Part shown: piece after piece, positions 23,235 through 36,504 of the stretch
Position numbering within the stretch: the stretch's first letter is position 1
How the letters are laid out: each line of letters begins with the position of its first letter
Assembly: GCA_012845835.1 (NCBI GenBank)
Contig: JABAKD010000009.1
Location: 3,634,904 to 3,698,903 of the forward strand
Reading direction: 5' to 3'
DNA length: 64,000 bases
From: Undaria pinnatifida
Lineage: Eukaryota; Sar; Phaeophyceae; Laminariales; Alariaceae
Made by a program: the position numbers and the translations under genes
Notes under the pieces: model-generated
Database searches by the model: none
The model's input: the letters and a program-made list of their open reading frames with translations, nothing else
Told to the model about the DNA's origin: nothing

Positions 23235-24420
23235 ACATGTAAACGCCCCACTTAAATCGAAATCGGGCAGAGTAATAAGCACATCTATGTAGTTGATATC
23301 ACGTAATTATCTTTCTGACCATCCATGACGTAGTTTTTATTCTCCCCCACCCCCCCCCCTCACCCCCCGCCCTCCAACGCCCCCTTCTTTTCCACAACCC
23401 GCACGATCGCCTAGACCTAGCACCACGACTATAACAAACCCCTACATATCTTTGATCTCACAGCCGGAGTGTGTTACAATGTTATAAGTGACTTAAACTT
23501 CCTGAAAACCCTGCCCCTCCCCCCCCACCCTCCCTCCGTCCCTTCTTTCTTTCCTTGCTCAAAGGCCCCACCTAATATCAGAATCCGCCCTATTAATAAC
23601 CTATAACGCACTGGATATCACCTCAGTATCTTTCTAGAGATACCCTTGCCGCTGCTTTCCCCCCCGCCTGACCCCCCCCTCCGGCGCCCCGAACACCCCC
23701 TCCTGCTCAACCATCTACACCATCGTCTAGACGTAGCACCACACGTGTAGCGAGCACCTACATTTATGCCACCTAAAGCCCTTCTTAACTACCTGCCCCC
23801 CACCCCTCCCCCACCCCCTACCTCCCCACTCCCCACTCCCACCCCCTCGAAAATTACGCCTTCTACTCACTGATTGTACGACTTACAGGATATACATGAC
23901 AAACTGGTGCATTCTTTCCAAAACCGTCACATTTATCCGCTTAAGAGAATGTACAGATTCCACGCACCGATTGAGATGCCCCCCCCCCCACCCCCATGAT
24001 AGTTTCCGACGCAAACAAATTGAGCTGCCCCGCCTCCTCACCCACCCATTTCCTTTCTCCCCCCCCCCCCCTCGAACGCCGCTCCCTTTGGATCAAATCC
24101 AGCCCCCCACGTCCTTCAAAACTCCGCCCTCCTCTCACCGGTTATTCGTCTTACAGAGTTCAATTGATAAACGGATGCATTTCCTTCCACAGCTGTCATA
24201 TTTTGTCCCCCTCAGAAACGGCACATAAAGTTTCTGCGAACAGACTGACTAACATGACCTTGTTGACCCTGATAGCTACACTGTAGTTGCAAGGGGAGTC
24301 GCTGACCTATATCCTTAATTAGGACACAAAACCTGTAATACGCGCGATCGGAGTATGACACACATCTCGCAAAGATGAGTTTCGACAAAAACATTCGATC
24401 TCACAGCTTGAGCGATTTTT
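23235..24420 (+). repeat. R1 composite repeat
   Basis: It includes TATCACGTAATTATCTTTCT, CGCCTAGACCTAGCACCACG (twice, diverged), a TTGTACGACTTACAGGATAT module and the terminal module ending near 24410. Confidence 0.8.
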
Positions 24421-24434
24421 TCTGTTACAATATA

Positions 24435-25540
24435 TATGTATACCGCACCTAAATATGTGTTTCGAATACCACGCCTTACATCAAATCTGCTAGAATAGTG
24501 AACTATACCAGGCAGGTAGATAGATGCTATTTACCTATTCATGTATTCCTTTTACAACCGTCAGATTTTTCCTCGTGAAGTAATTGTAGTTTCCGCACAC
24601 ACATAGAGTTGTCCCCCGCCCCCCCCGGGTCTATCTCGTTCAAACGCCGCGCGTAAATATATTTTTTTAGTAGCACCCAGTGGATATCACCTCATTTTCG
24701 TTCTAGCCATCCATACCCTAGCTCCAAGTGATCCCCCATCCCTACCTTCCCACTGCCCCGCCCTCCTTCATGCCACTCCCCCCCCTCCCCCCCTTCCCCC
24801 CCTCACCCCGCTTCCTCTTGTTAAAACACACCACCTAAAAATTATGAGTAGGAAACACCACCAGTGAGTGGAAATCACCTTAGTATCGTTATAGCCATCC
24901 ATGCCGTAGCTCAAGTTAACCCACCCCCCAGCACCTGTTGTCTCCCCAACACCCGCGATAGCACCCCACGCGTATAGCAAGCCCATAAATCTTTGCGACC
25001 TGAAGCTGTTCAAAATCCCTTTTCACCCCTCTCCCCACCCCGTATGCTCTACCCCCTCGAACACTGCGCCCTTTCCTTACTGGTTGTACGACGTTCATGA
25101 CGTACATGATAAACTGATTCATTCCTTCCACAACCGTCTGATTTACCATGTTTTGTTTCCGTGCACAGATTGAGTTGCTCGACCCTATACCGCCCCAATC
25201 CCACTTGTTCAAACTCAGGCCTCCACGCTCTTTAAGAAAAAAAACGCCCTCTCCTCACCGGTTATAATTCGTTCAGGGTGCCCTTGATGAACTGATGGAT
25301 TTTCTTCCACAGCTGTTAGGTTTTGTCCCCTTCAAAAACGGGTTGTTTAGTTTCCACGTACAGACGGCCTAACATCGCCCTGTTTGCTCCGGTACAAGCT
25401 ACACTGTAGTTACAAGGGGAGTCGCCGACCTATATCTTCAATGAGTACACACAGCCAGTAATAGCTGCGATCGGAACATCACACACAGCTGGCAAACATG
25501 AGTTTCGACATTTTTTTTTTTCACAGCGAAAGTGTATAGT
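24435..25540 (+). repeat. R1 composite repeat
   Basis: It starts like the 20.24-kb copy and ends with the terminal module (CACACACAGCTGGCAAACAT...). It sits immediately before R6 copy 1. Confidence 0.75.
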
Positions 25541-25550
25541 CTATACGTAT

Positions 25551-26613
25551 TTATATCATAATGTATGGTGGATATTTCCGAAACAACGTCTCGAAGTAGT
25601 TTGTATCGAGCATGGTTTCATTAAATTCTTCAAACCGATGTTGCTGTACCATTTTTCCAGACCACACTCCGAACGGGTATAATACGGTTTGGAAAGTCCT
25701 CCGTATCGAATTCGTTGCCGCGTGGCGTAGAAAATACGGATTCATTTCAGTTGCATTGTTGGACACAGGGTTACTTTTTGAAAGTTGACAAGCAACAAAC
25801 AAGCGGCCATTCAGTACTGGGCCTTTTAATATGCAACCGTACGTATAAATCCGAAAGACAGACGGGACTAACAGGAAAATATCAACAATATATACGGGAT
25901 CATCAGCACCTGTGTACTGAAGCTTACGTAAAATACGTAGAATCAACCCCCTCGACTGAATAGGAAGAACGAAACAAAAATCTGTCTTGATGGTATTTTT
26001 GCTCCTCTATTACGTGCTCTCAACTGCTAATGTCTTTTTCGTCTGCATTACTGCCTGCCTGAGCTACGTTGTTTCTCACTTAACAATTTCCTGCACTGTG
26101 AACAATGTCGACCCGACCACGTCCTCGTCATTGACAGAAATACAAAATGTATTCGTGTAAACAATCGTCTGGTCCAAGACCGATGCTGTACCCTTGCCCG
26201 CTGTTACAATTTCATTCAGCGAATTCACACCGTGCAAGGTATAGCCTATGTCCGTAGCTCTTCAAAGACAGTTTTGCTCTGTCTCCAACATGACACGTCA
26301 CTGCTCCAGAGTCTCTTGATCCCTTCGTTCTGTCTCGTACATGGCACAAAGACGTCGATTAATACTACTCGTAGTTGACAAAAAGGCCGTCCAACTTCGA
26401 CAAAGGCAAACGATTCCCGTCTTGAATAAAATGGATTATTAGTTGGATGTCGTCTCCCCCGAATTTCCATGCAAACAAATGAATGTCGTCAATTAGTATC
26501 AATGCGTAAACGTTCACTATCGCCCCCGAACAGTAGCGACTGCCTCCATCTCCTATGAGGTCGTATAATGTCACCCCCGGTCGGTCTAAACGCCACACGT
26601 ACTGCTGCGTCAC
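25551..26613 (-). pseudogene. Fossil coding element R6, copy 1
   Basis: The minus strand carries a broken coding series. One block has VNVYALILIDDIHLFAWKFG (26613-26365). Next is a block with LNEIVTAGKGTASVLDQTI. Last is a 131-codon open frame (25946-25551) with VDIFLLVPSVFRIYTYGC and WSGKMVQQHRFEEFNETML. The same segment recurs at 29.9-30.7 kb with parallel changes, so it is a dispersed element and not a unique gene. I do not recognise the protein. Confidence 0.5.
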
Positions 26614-26619
26614 GAAATC

Positions 26620-27955
26620 GTTTGAATGCGGCGGTCAATTATCACGGGATTATGGTCGTGAATAATGTATGTACAAAACCCCCAACTCCGTCTCATATCT
26701 TCCTCGTTGATCGAAATATGTAAAAGTTTAGAAATCGTGTAAACCATAACGTGTGCTACGATAGAAGTGCAGCATGTAGCTTCTGAAAATGGTCACTTAC
26801 TTGATGATGGGCTCTATGCGTTATCCAAAAGACTCGTTTTGAGTAAACTGAATCCTCAACCGATGGCCTACCTAGGCACATAAACATGAATGTAATGAAT
26901 GGGAGATGAACAAACAGGAAAAACACGACGAAGATTCGAGCCAAGGCGCCCCGTCATTCAGACAACGTTGGGTACAATTAGCTTAGCTTACAATGTTCTA
27001 CCTAGCTGACGCGTGCATTTCGTTGCCGATACTAATGAATGCGGAGGCTGCTTATGGTAGCCGAAATTGTCAGATTGCCATGTCCGTTTTCCGAAACGAA
27101 TGTGTTTTTAGCACGTGGACTGATGGCATCTTAATCGTATTGCACTTTTTGATTTAGTTATAATCACTAGTTTGGATGAATTCTTAGTACGTGTAGAGCT
27201 CCATTAAGGTGAGGAGATTCGTAGACGAAAAAATGCACATATCTGCAGTACGTAGCCTTATGGTGTGTCTCAACTAATTCTCTGCTGCCCTCCCATCCAA
27301 CGCCGTCCTTCTGCCTTTTGCCGTTGCACATAGGTGACATTTACTTGTCTGTGACTCTAAGCAGCACGTAGACGGAAATACGTCAGCTACTCACAACTCA
27401 GCCGTCTGGCCTAGAGGTCAGAATACGAAGAAATACCACTATTATATGTGTACGTATGCACTACCGTCGCGACATGCGCTGTACGCTATTTACTGCAGCA
27501 CGTAATAGTCGCTAAAAGAATATTTGAGCACGTAGACATTAATAATAAGAACTTGGGCGGGGGCCATTGCATCATTTTTTCTGGTTTTGCTGACTAGTGC
27601 TTTGCATAGGCAGATACAAGCACGACTTTTGGGGTGTGAGTAAAAAGTTTAGGTTAAATCAGGCTGCGCACGGTAGCAGCACAGTCGCCGATTTGATCTT
27701 GGCGGGGCTCTACACATGAGTGTATTCAACGAGGACCTCAATACTTCACTAAAAGCCTCTAGCAAACAAACATGAGAAGAGTGAAATTTCCAACAGGATG
27801 GGAAATCTCATGGCCTAGGAATATACGGGTAGCGCTACGAAGCAAATAAAAAAGTCAGGATGATGTTGGGGGCGACGAACCTCGTCCCATTCAGAAAGCG
27901 AAATAGCAGAAATTAAAGACGCTAAGCCTTTCGTGGCACCCGTGGGCGGCACTTT
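26620..27955. other. No supported gene
   Basis: A weak R2-like 3' stretch (GGAAATCTCATGGCCTAGGA) lies near 27.8 kb. The rest shows nothing I can name. Confidence 0.35.
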
Positions 27956-27959
27956 GTTT

Positions 27960-29500
27960 TTGATAAATAATAAAAAATACAAATATACTCAAGCTCATCT
28001 TTGCAAGCTGTGGGTGATACTACGATCGCGTGTATTACGTGTTGTGTGTCCTAATTATGGATATAGGTCGGCGCCTCCCTTTGCAACTGAGTGCAGCTAT
28101 CAGGATCAACAGGGTGATGTTAGTCAGTCTGTCCGCTGAAATTATGAAAACGTTTTCTGAGGGGGACAAAATATGACGGCTGGGGATGAAAAGGTATCCG
28201 TTTATCGAGTGAATTCTGAAAGTCGAATAACCGTTGAGGAGAGAGCAGAGTTTTGATGGACGTTGGGGTCTGGGTTCGACCAAATAAGAGCGCGGTTGGA
28301 GTGGTAGGGGGCCAGGGGGGGGGGGGCGGGCTGGGCAACTCAATGTATGCGAGGAAACTCTAAATTCTTCGGGGATATGAATCGGACGGTTTCCCCCCCC
28401 CCACAAAAAATAAAAAATGGGCCGGGGGGGCTGGAGCAGCTCCATCTGTGCGTGGAAAACTATACATTTTTTTAAAGGGATGAAGTGATGGTTTGGGAAA
28501 TAATGCACTAGCTCATCCTGTATATCCTGTAACTCGTACAATCAGTGAGTAGAGGGCGGAGTGTTCAAGGGGTGGGGGTGGCATGGGGTGGGGGTGTGGC
28601 GAGTTGGGGGGTTGGGGAGGGGGGGTGAGGGGGGAGGTTTGGGGGGGCGGGGGCGGGGGAGGGGGGGGGTGGGGGGGACGGCGGGGGAGGCGGAATGGAA
28701 GGGCTTTGGGTGGCATAGATGTATGGGTACGCTACACGTGTGGTGCTTGGTCTAGGCGATGGTGCGGGTGGTGGAGAAAGAGAGGGCGTTCGCGGCGCAG
28801 GGGGGAGGGGGCGGGGGGGGTGGGGAAGCAGGGCATGGATGGCTCTAGAAAGATTTTGAGGTGATATCCAGTGCGTGTGTTTATTACTCTGGCGGATTTC
28901 GGTTTTATTTGAGGCGTTTGAGCAACGGAGCGCGAGAAAAAAAATAAAATACAGGGGGGAGGGGAGGGGGGGGGGGGGTGAACGGTTTTCTTTGGAGGTT
29001 TCGGTCACTTGCAATTTATGAATACACTCCGGCTGTGAGATCAATGATATGTAGGGGCTTGTATATCGCGTGGTGCTATGTCTGGGCGATCGTGCGCTTG
29101 GTGGCAAAGAGGGGGCGTTGAAGGGGGAGGGGGGTGAGGGGAGCTGGAGGGGTGGGGAATGAAAAGTACGTCATGGATGGTTAGAAAGATGATGACGTGA
29201 TATCAATTGTGTGAAGGTGTTTATGACTCAGGCAGATTTCGATTGTAAGTGGGGCGTTTAAACCAACAGGGTGGAAAAAGAAGAGAAAAAAAAGGGGGGG
29301 GGGAGGGGGAAGAGTAGGGGTTTTTGACAAGAGGTGTTAGGGGGGGTGGGAGGGGGGGAAGGGACATTTTAATATGTACGCGAAAACAAAAAGTCCTCAA
29401 AGGGGACAAATCTGACGGTTGTTGCAAGAAGACATTCCTATATATCATCTGCCTAGTAATATTTACTATTCTAGAAGGTTTGATGTTAGATTTAGCATGC
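27960..29500 (-). repeat. R1 composite repeat, inverted
   Basis: The terminal module lies at 27985-28190, followed by dense G-run modules to 29.35 kb. Stretches of G5-G10 separated by 1-4 bases make strong G-quadruplex potential on the plus strand. Confidence 0.8.
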
Positions 29501-29639
29501 AACCCTGTGGATGAGTGTAGTAAACAACGTGTTAATTATTCTTAAATGGTTTTTGTACCTGGATCGAAACATAGAATATTTGTAGTTACCATTTTTTTCC
29601 GACATCTCTAATATTAAGAAAGAGACACGTCTTGAAAAA

Positions 29640-29835
29640 TAAAACATGCGAGGCGATGTGGTCATGCAATGCCACCGCCATTGAGCACGAGAGGGAGAAA
29701 TGCGAATAGTCAGTATTTCGAAAAGAAAGCTAGGTTTAGACGCGCTGAATTACGTTACCTCGTTAGTCATACTTCGCCTGGCATAGGTTGGGAGGCGATC
29801 ATGGCAGACGGTGTGTACGAAATACACTACATAAT
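29640..29835 (+). repeat. R7 segment, next to R6 copy 2
   Basis: It matches the reverse complement of 19.90-20.11 kb. Both copies encode RGDVVMQCH-H-AREGE in the same frame, so the shared stretch was once coding. Here it is interrupted by a stop. Confidence 0.6.
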
Positions 29836-29904
29836 GGGTTGGTAGTGTGGGTTACCACAATTTCAGTATATCTGCCTAATGTATGTTATCTGCCTAGTGT
29901 ATGT

Positions 29905-30720
29905 AGCATTTTTTCAATACAACGACTTGAAGTAGTATATGTTTGGCCATGGTTTCATGGAAAAACTTCAAACCGGTTTTTTTGCTGTACCATGTTTCTG
30001 AAACACACTCCAGATAGATTCCTACATGATACTGTTTTAAAAGCCCTTCGTATCGAATTGGTTGTCGCGTGGCGCCATTAAAACGCGTTCAGATAACTTC
30101 CAATACTGGGCACATGATAATAATTTGTCAAAGCTGACAAGCAACAAACGAACGGGCATACAGCACGAGGCCGTTTACAAAGAAACGGTACCAATAAGAA
30201 AAATAGCCGGGGCTAACAAGAAAATATTAACAGTACATCCGGGATCACCAGCACCTGCGTATTGAAGCTGACGTAAAAGACGTTAAAGCAATCCCCTAGC
30301 CCGAAAAGGAAGTACGAGACCAAACTCCGTCTGGATGGTATTCCCGCTTCTTTATTACGTGCCCTCAACTGTGTGTCGTTTTTTGCATACTTCCAGCCTG
30401 AGCTTCGTTGTTTATCACCAATAATTTTCCCACATTGTGAACAATGTCGACACGCCGACGCCCGCGTCGTTAACAGGAAGTGAAAATATGTTTGTAAAAG
30501 CAATCGTCAGTCAACCACTGATGTTTTGCCCTTGCCCGCTGCTATATCTTCATTCAGCGAATTCCACACCGTGCAAGGTAGATGTCCGAAGCTCTTACAA
30601 CCACTTTGCTCTGTCTCCGACACGACACGTCACTGCTCCGAGGTCACTCGGTCCCTTCGTTCTGTCTTGTGGACGGCACAAAGGTATACTCCGTATATCA
30701 CTCGTAGTGGACATAGGTTC
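29905..30720 (-). pseudogene. Fossil coding element R6, copy 2
   Basis: It is collinear with 25.56-26.40 kb at DNA level over about 800 bp, sharing for example GACAAGCAACAAAC, GAACAATGTCGAC, ACACCGTGCAAGGTA and GACACGTCACTGCTCC. Its minus frame starts VNIFLLAPAIF, matching VDIFLLVPSVF of copy 1, then hits stops. R6 is therefore an old transposon or a duplicated gene. Confidence 0.6.
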
Positions 30721-32010
30721 GTCGCACAGACTGGCTAACATCACCCTGTTGACTCTGATAGCTACACTGTAGTTGCAAGGGGAGTCGCGGACCTATATCC
30801 TTAGTGAGGACACACAACCCGTAATACGCGCGATCGGAGTATCACACACAGCTTGCAAATATGAGTTTCAACAAAATATTCGATCTCACAGCTGGAGTGT
30901 ATTTTTTTTTTTCAAATATATATATATATAAGTAAGCTCCTACATTTATGATTAATACGCGCGATTGAAGTATCACACACGATCTTGGAAATATGAGTTT
31001 TTATAATTTTTTCTCTCGCAGATAGAGTGTGTATTAATATTATTGGTGACCTAACCTCTTGAAAACCTTTTCCCCCCCGCCCGCCCCTCCCCCCCCCCCC
31101 ACCCCCCCTTCTTGTTTTTTTCCCCGCTCTCTTTTGCTCAAACGCTCCACCTTATGTTAAAATGTGCCAGAGTAATAAACACGTCCACGCACTAACTGTG
31201 TATCACTTCATTATCTTTCTAGAGCAATCCATGCCACTGCTACAATACCCACCGACTCCCGCCCCCAACGCCCCCTCCTTTCCCACAACCAGCCCCATTC
31301 CCTAAACCTAACACCACGCATATAGCAAACCCCTACATCTATGCGTCCTCAAGCCCTTTCGCCCCCCCACCTCTCCCACCCTTACACCCTCCAAAACTCA
31401 GCTCTCTACACACGTGTCGTACGACTTACATAAAAACATGATAAAATGGTGTATTATTCTTTCAATCGTCACATTTAACGCCTTAAATGATGTATCTTTT
31501 CCACGCACAGGTTGAGCTGCCCCGGCCACCCCCCCCCTCCCCCCCCCTCTTATGATAAACTGGTGCATTCTTTCCAAATCCGTCAGATATATCCGATTGA
31601 CGAATTTGTAGTTTTCACGCACAACCTGAGCTGCTCCACCCGCCCCCCCCACCTTCCCCTCTTAACCCCCGCTCTCGTTTGACCAAAACCAGCCCCCCAC
31701 ATCCTTAAAAACTCCGCCCACCTTGACCGCTCATTCGACAGACATGATTCACGCGATAAACTGATGCACTTCCTTCCACTGCGGTCAGTTTTTTTTCGCC
31801 CTCCTAAATTAATAGGGTATATTGTTTCCACGCGCAAACTCACCAACATCACCTCGTTGGCCCTGATAGCTAAAATGTAGCTGCAAGGGGAGTCACCGAC
31901 CCATATCCATGACTAGGACACACAACCTGTGATACGCGCGATCGGAGTATCACACACAGCTCGCAATAATGAGTTTTGACAAAATAATTGATCTCCCAGA
32001 TGGAGTGCAT
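30715..32010 (+). repeat. R1 composite repeat, two terminal modules
   Basis: One terminal module (30715-30910) directly follows R6 copy 2. A second stretch from about 30945 carries the C-run modules and ends in a full terminal module (31770-32005). Confidence 0.75.
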
Positions 32011-32014
32011 TTAT

Positions 32015-34700
32015 ATTTCTAGAATGTTTACATGTTGGGATGTTTCTTGACATTGCCCTACAAAGTTTCATTGGCAAGTGATAGTGTAGAAATGGGGACG
32101 GTCATAGGTTCGAATCGGCCCCGATGTATCGAAGTTTCCGCTTTCTTCGCTAAATCAATGAAACCTGAAATACTCAGTGACGCGCGCTAACGTAGTTGGC
32201 AACACGGGACCAATGCTACACCTCCCCACTTGAGATGCCTGCTACGATACGGAGACCTAGCATCATAGCACTTTTCTCGCTTCCTCGTTATGTGAAGGGA
32301 CGGAGGCTTATTACTCCCAAACAATTGTCGCAGTATCATGAACAAAAACGTTCTTGTGTTTGTTATCCATTGCATGTCAGTGTTATCCACGAGATTACTC
32401 GTTGGGGTTGGTCATTCATTCTTCCTTAAACACTGTGGGTGTTTCTTAAAGTTACATATAGAGCTCCGGAAGTCATTTAAGAAGCTTCAGGTATAAAAGG
32501 GTGCACCTCTAACGTACCACGAGTCTTGCAATAAGGCACAATAGAGATCTCAACGCTGTGGTGTCTGAGATGAGCTCGTAAGGTTGACTCAAGAAGCAGT
32601 CCCATGGCCCAAGTGTCAACTGGATATATATTTGTTGACACAGTGACGTAGTAATGGGTAGCCTTTCCGTTAGGGTTGGCGCCTTGGTCAACCAGTAATA
32701 TAAATAGGGGAAACAATGCAGCCTTAGAGTACTTCCGGGCGTTCGGTATGAGGATATTTTAATATATTAGTTAAACTTTCTGGTTGCCGGGCGCATGCCT
32801 GCCTGCGGGAGGTGTTGCTCTTTACGACAGCAAATCGGATGTCGCGTTTGACGGCCTTGCATACTTCGACTACAGTAATGTCTACGATTTAGGTGAGAAT
32901 GAACATATTTTCGTAAAACAATTGCTGAGATTAAGGTGAGAAAGGACAAACATCTACAGCCGTGTTAATACAAGACAAGCACACTGCTACGAAAGGGTAC
33001 AATTCCATTTTTATTCTAGTGGACCTTTTCATGTGTACGTATGTGCCAGCCGTGGATATCGGCAATACAGCGGCCACCGGGACTACTACGCACTACTGCC
33101 ACTGTTGGGTGTTGCGTCACATGATGTGCCGAGCGATTTGACGGGCACCATAACTGGCAGCCGGCACTGCTCAACCAGCCCTGCAGACGGACCTTTGCTG
33201 CTTTGTATCATTATATACCAGCTACAAAATAAGGGAAATCGTGGGCCCATGTTTTTGTGATGTACGTTAGAGGACTTGGTAAAATTTCGTTAAACGTTTG
33301 GTATTCCGTTTTGGTTCTAATATACGTTGTTTTGATGTTTTCGTTTGTGGAGTGGGCGAGCGATATTGACCTGCCACAATAATCTCGTTTCTTGGCCGAA
33401 GCACACATAGCTCCCTTGGTTGGCCGTTGAGAAACCCCAGGCCTGTTCCCTACACAGTAGTAGCATGGCTCTCGAAATAGCTTCCCGTTGTCTCAGAATG
33501 AGGGGAGTTGCGGTGGGGTTGGGATTTCGGAGGGAGACGAGCCTCACGACAGCGGTGCGGCACGTTTGGGATTTTACTGTTTTTCGGAAGGACATGATTC
33601 GTCATTTAGATACCGTCGCAAAACCATTTTTTTCAGCACTATTCCTTTGTATACATAGCAGGTGGGATTGTCCACCAGGTTAGGCATTCAAATTTGAATG
33701 ATGTTTTGTGTTTTGGAAAAGGTATATAATTCCTGAAGTTAAAAACCCTCCGAACGCAATAATAGGTGCACGTACTACCTCTACCGTACCATAGTTGAAA
33801 GATATGAATAGCATGCGTCATTAGACGACAGACGACCAAAACGGCATGAGAGGTGGAGCCGAGGGCACAACCCCGCATTTGTACACGGCTGGTCCTGCTC
33901 ACGCACGAGGCGACGTGAGACGATACAGGAAGGGTCCGCCTAAGTGGTTGCAAAGGGAGGTTATAGGACTACAACAGCAGATAGAGATATTCCCAACACA
34001 TTGACGCATACACGGTTCGGAAACGACGGTAGTCGGTATAGGAGAGACGCCAAAACGTGGGCCCCAATGTGATCTCGTTCTGAACGGCGCATGCTGAGAA
34101 GTGTGTTGAATCATCTCACGTAGGGACAGCTTGAGAAGTGTTTGAGCTCCAAGCAATCGGAGTTCAATGTTGCACCCTATGCATGACTTCGGAAACATTC
34201 GTTTCTTAAGCCCGGCCAACGTTGCTATGTGCTAGTCATTAAACAAAAATGCTCCCAAATCTATCTCAATAACCGATATTTCTACAAGGGGTGAAGAGAT
34301 CAACCAATCGAAAAAATTTGTCCCAGAAAGCGCAACCGCTATCTTGGGATGACTCTCCTCTACGATAAGAGTCCGGCTTCCACATTTGAGGAGGTGCCTC
34401 ACATGATGATGTCCATACCGAACCCCAACCCTTAGAGTTTGTAAATACAAAAGTTGCAACCCGGTTGACTCCTCGTCCCTAACCGATCGTCTAATCAACT
34501 GAGCAGGAGTATACGATCGGCATTGTCAAGCCTCGTTTTACTTTGCTGTTCGTTGCCTTGTTAGGAAGTTAGCCTCGTGTGAGCGCGGCTTGTCTTCGAA
34601 ACGTTGCGCGGCCGTTCTAGCAGTATATCGATCCCATCGCCGGCTGAATAGTAGACATCATTTACTCGGCCCTCTCATCTCGACAAGGCGATATATATAG
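32015..34700. other. No supported gene
   Basis: Two minus frames (34498-34232, 34219-33899) are adjacent and protein-like but unrecognised. A lone B-box-like GGTTCGAATCGGCCCC at 32107 lacks a foldable T stem. Confidence 0.35.
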
Positions 34701-34705
34701 TCTAG

Positions 34706-35197
34706 ATGGTTTCATTGTTGTTGGTACTGAAAACCACCGTGAATGCCCAGTGTGCGCCAAACGCAGGAACAGCGATCACATTTTATGCTTTAAGACATCA
34801 AGCGCCTTTCCAAAACAATCACTGTTTCATATTAACCTCCACACAGAACACCTTCTGTGACACTAACTTCCGCATCTCTTGGTATCAAAACACATTGCAA
34901 AACCTCTACACAAAACATTATTTCCACCGTCAGCAACCGGCAGGGGCAATTCTCACCAACCAGGCGAGTGTCAGCATTTCCGGCGACGGCAGTTTTGCCT
35001 ACAACCTAGCCGACAGGGTCGGGGGTGAGATATCGAATGCACGCCTGACGCATGTTACAAATGGGAGGAATCACCTCCATATTTCTGCTGCTGCTTCTCT
35101 CATAGGAAGGGTAGAGCTTTCTACCCATCCTACCCACATCCTCGGGCTTGAACCTACTCACATCCTACTCACATCCTACCCACATTCTCGGGCTTGA
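34706..35197 (+). CDS. Hypothetical ORF, 163 codons, N-terminus like a short signal peptide
   Basis: It begins MVSLLLVLKTTVNAQCAP, which could be a signal peptide followed by a Cys. The C-terminal 20 residues are translated from a minisatellite, so the end is not conserved coding. There are no recognised domains. Confidence 0.25.
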   Translation: MVSLLLVLKTTVNAQCAPNAGTAITFYALRHQAPFQNNHCFILTSTQNTFCDTNFRISWYQNTLQNLYTKHYFHRQQPAGAILTNQASVSISGDGSFAYNLADRVGGEISNARLTHVTNGRNHLHISAAASLIGRVELSTHPTHILGLEPTHILLTSYPHSRA

Positions 35198-35262
35198 ACC
35201 TACCCACATCCTCCGGCTTGAACCTACCCACATCCTACTCACATCCTCGAGCTTGAACATAG
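35121..35262 (+). repeat. Minisatellite, CCTACCCACATCCTCGGGCTTGAA type
   Basis: About six units alternate the full form with a short CCTACTCACAT form. Confidence 0.85.
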
Positions 35263-36256
35263 GAAGAAGTGAAACCAACCCCAATGCACGTTAAAACTCA
35301 ACGGACTAGGCATTCCAACGACATCATGGGGGTGGTGTGGTCGTTCGTGACTTCACTAGCAGTTGAGAATTTTTGTCAGTCAAAGTTTCTTGCAACAAAA
35401 TTGGCTGCCTTTTTCGTGCCACGAGTCATACCATCGTGAATATTTGTGTCTTTTGTTCTTCACTATCAATTTTGATTCCCAGCGCACCGCGTAACAGGAT
35501 TTAACACTCTGCGACGTTCTCCGCAGGTGGTCGTTTCGAGGTAGCTGTCACCACTTCTCCCCGACGGAACATTGCCATGGTCCTTCACTTTGAACCCCCC
35601 GGAACAGAACACAGGTTTCACACTCATCGTAGAGTTTGATGCAGATTTTTCTCTCCAAAAATCACGCTAGTGCACGTTTTAGGCAGGCCTGTTAGCATAT
35701 CAAAGAAAACTGAATACCTACCTTGAGGGATTTTGACCCATTATAACATCGATTATAAGACGCACGCTGCGGTCGCGGTGGCGGCACGCCCCCCTTTTCT
35801 TCATCATTTTCTTATTTAGACCTGATGCGAAACAATAAGGTAGTGCTACACAAGACTGAATACTCCGACGGACTAGGTACAAGCAAAACATCTCTTTCTC
35901 GATACAATATTGAATTCCGACAACCTTCGCGTTAACAAAACTCCTGCGTTCAGAAAACGGAATAATCGTTGTCTCATCACACCACTTATTATTTACGCTG
36001 TTTACATCTGGACTTCCTGGGGCGCTGACACCCGAATGAGCGCCCCGGCTGGAGAACACCATAATTATTCCGCAAAAGGTCGGCCGATGCTACGATAGAG
36101 GGCATCTCGTTTTTCCGGTCAAACCTAGTTCTGTCTATGGGGATTCTTAACTGAGGAGAGGCATCCAACGTCTTCGAAACTAGTATTTTCATGATCACGC
36201 TTTCTTCGCTTCACCGTCGGGTCTAGGTGTTGATTCGGTGTCGAACTTTCTTCCAG

Positions 36257-36499
36257 GATTAACCTACCGGATACTGATTCTACGGTAGCCCCCTCCGAAA
36301 CCATAGATTTTCTTGAACGAACGTTTCGTGGCTGCTCGACACAAAAGAAGGATGCTGTGAAAAAAAACATCCTCAAACATGTTCTTGTTTGCGAAGGGCA
36401 ATCGAGCGATGACGTCGGGGTGGCAAGGGGCATCGTATTTCATGAGATACGGCCTAGAGCTAGTTTCAAAACCGGCGATTTCGTTGAAGAAAAGTAGAG
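36257..36499 (+). other. Possible last exon, both strands open
   Basis: After the acceptor ACTTTCTTCCAG the plus strand reads 80 open codons with KKDAVKKNILKHVLVCEGQS and RGIVFHEIRPRASFKTGDF, then TAG. The minus strand is also open for 102 codons (36433-36125). The plus version has more protein-like composition and a splice site, but I cannot decide. Confidence 0.3.
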
Positions 36500-36504
36500 C
36501 GACT

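Noticed and set aside
28565..29107. 180-codon Pro-rich minus frame
   Set aside because: Same R1 low-complexity origin, with no conserved residues between copies.
32095..32125. GGTTCGAATC B-box-like tRNA signal
   Set aside because: The T stem does not pair and no acceptable A box lies at the right distance.
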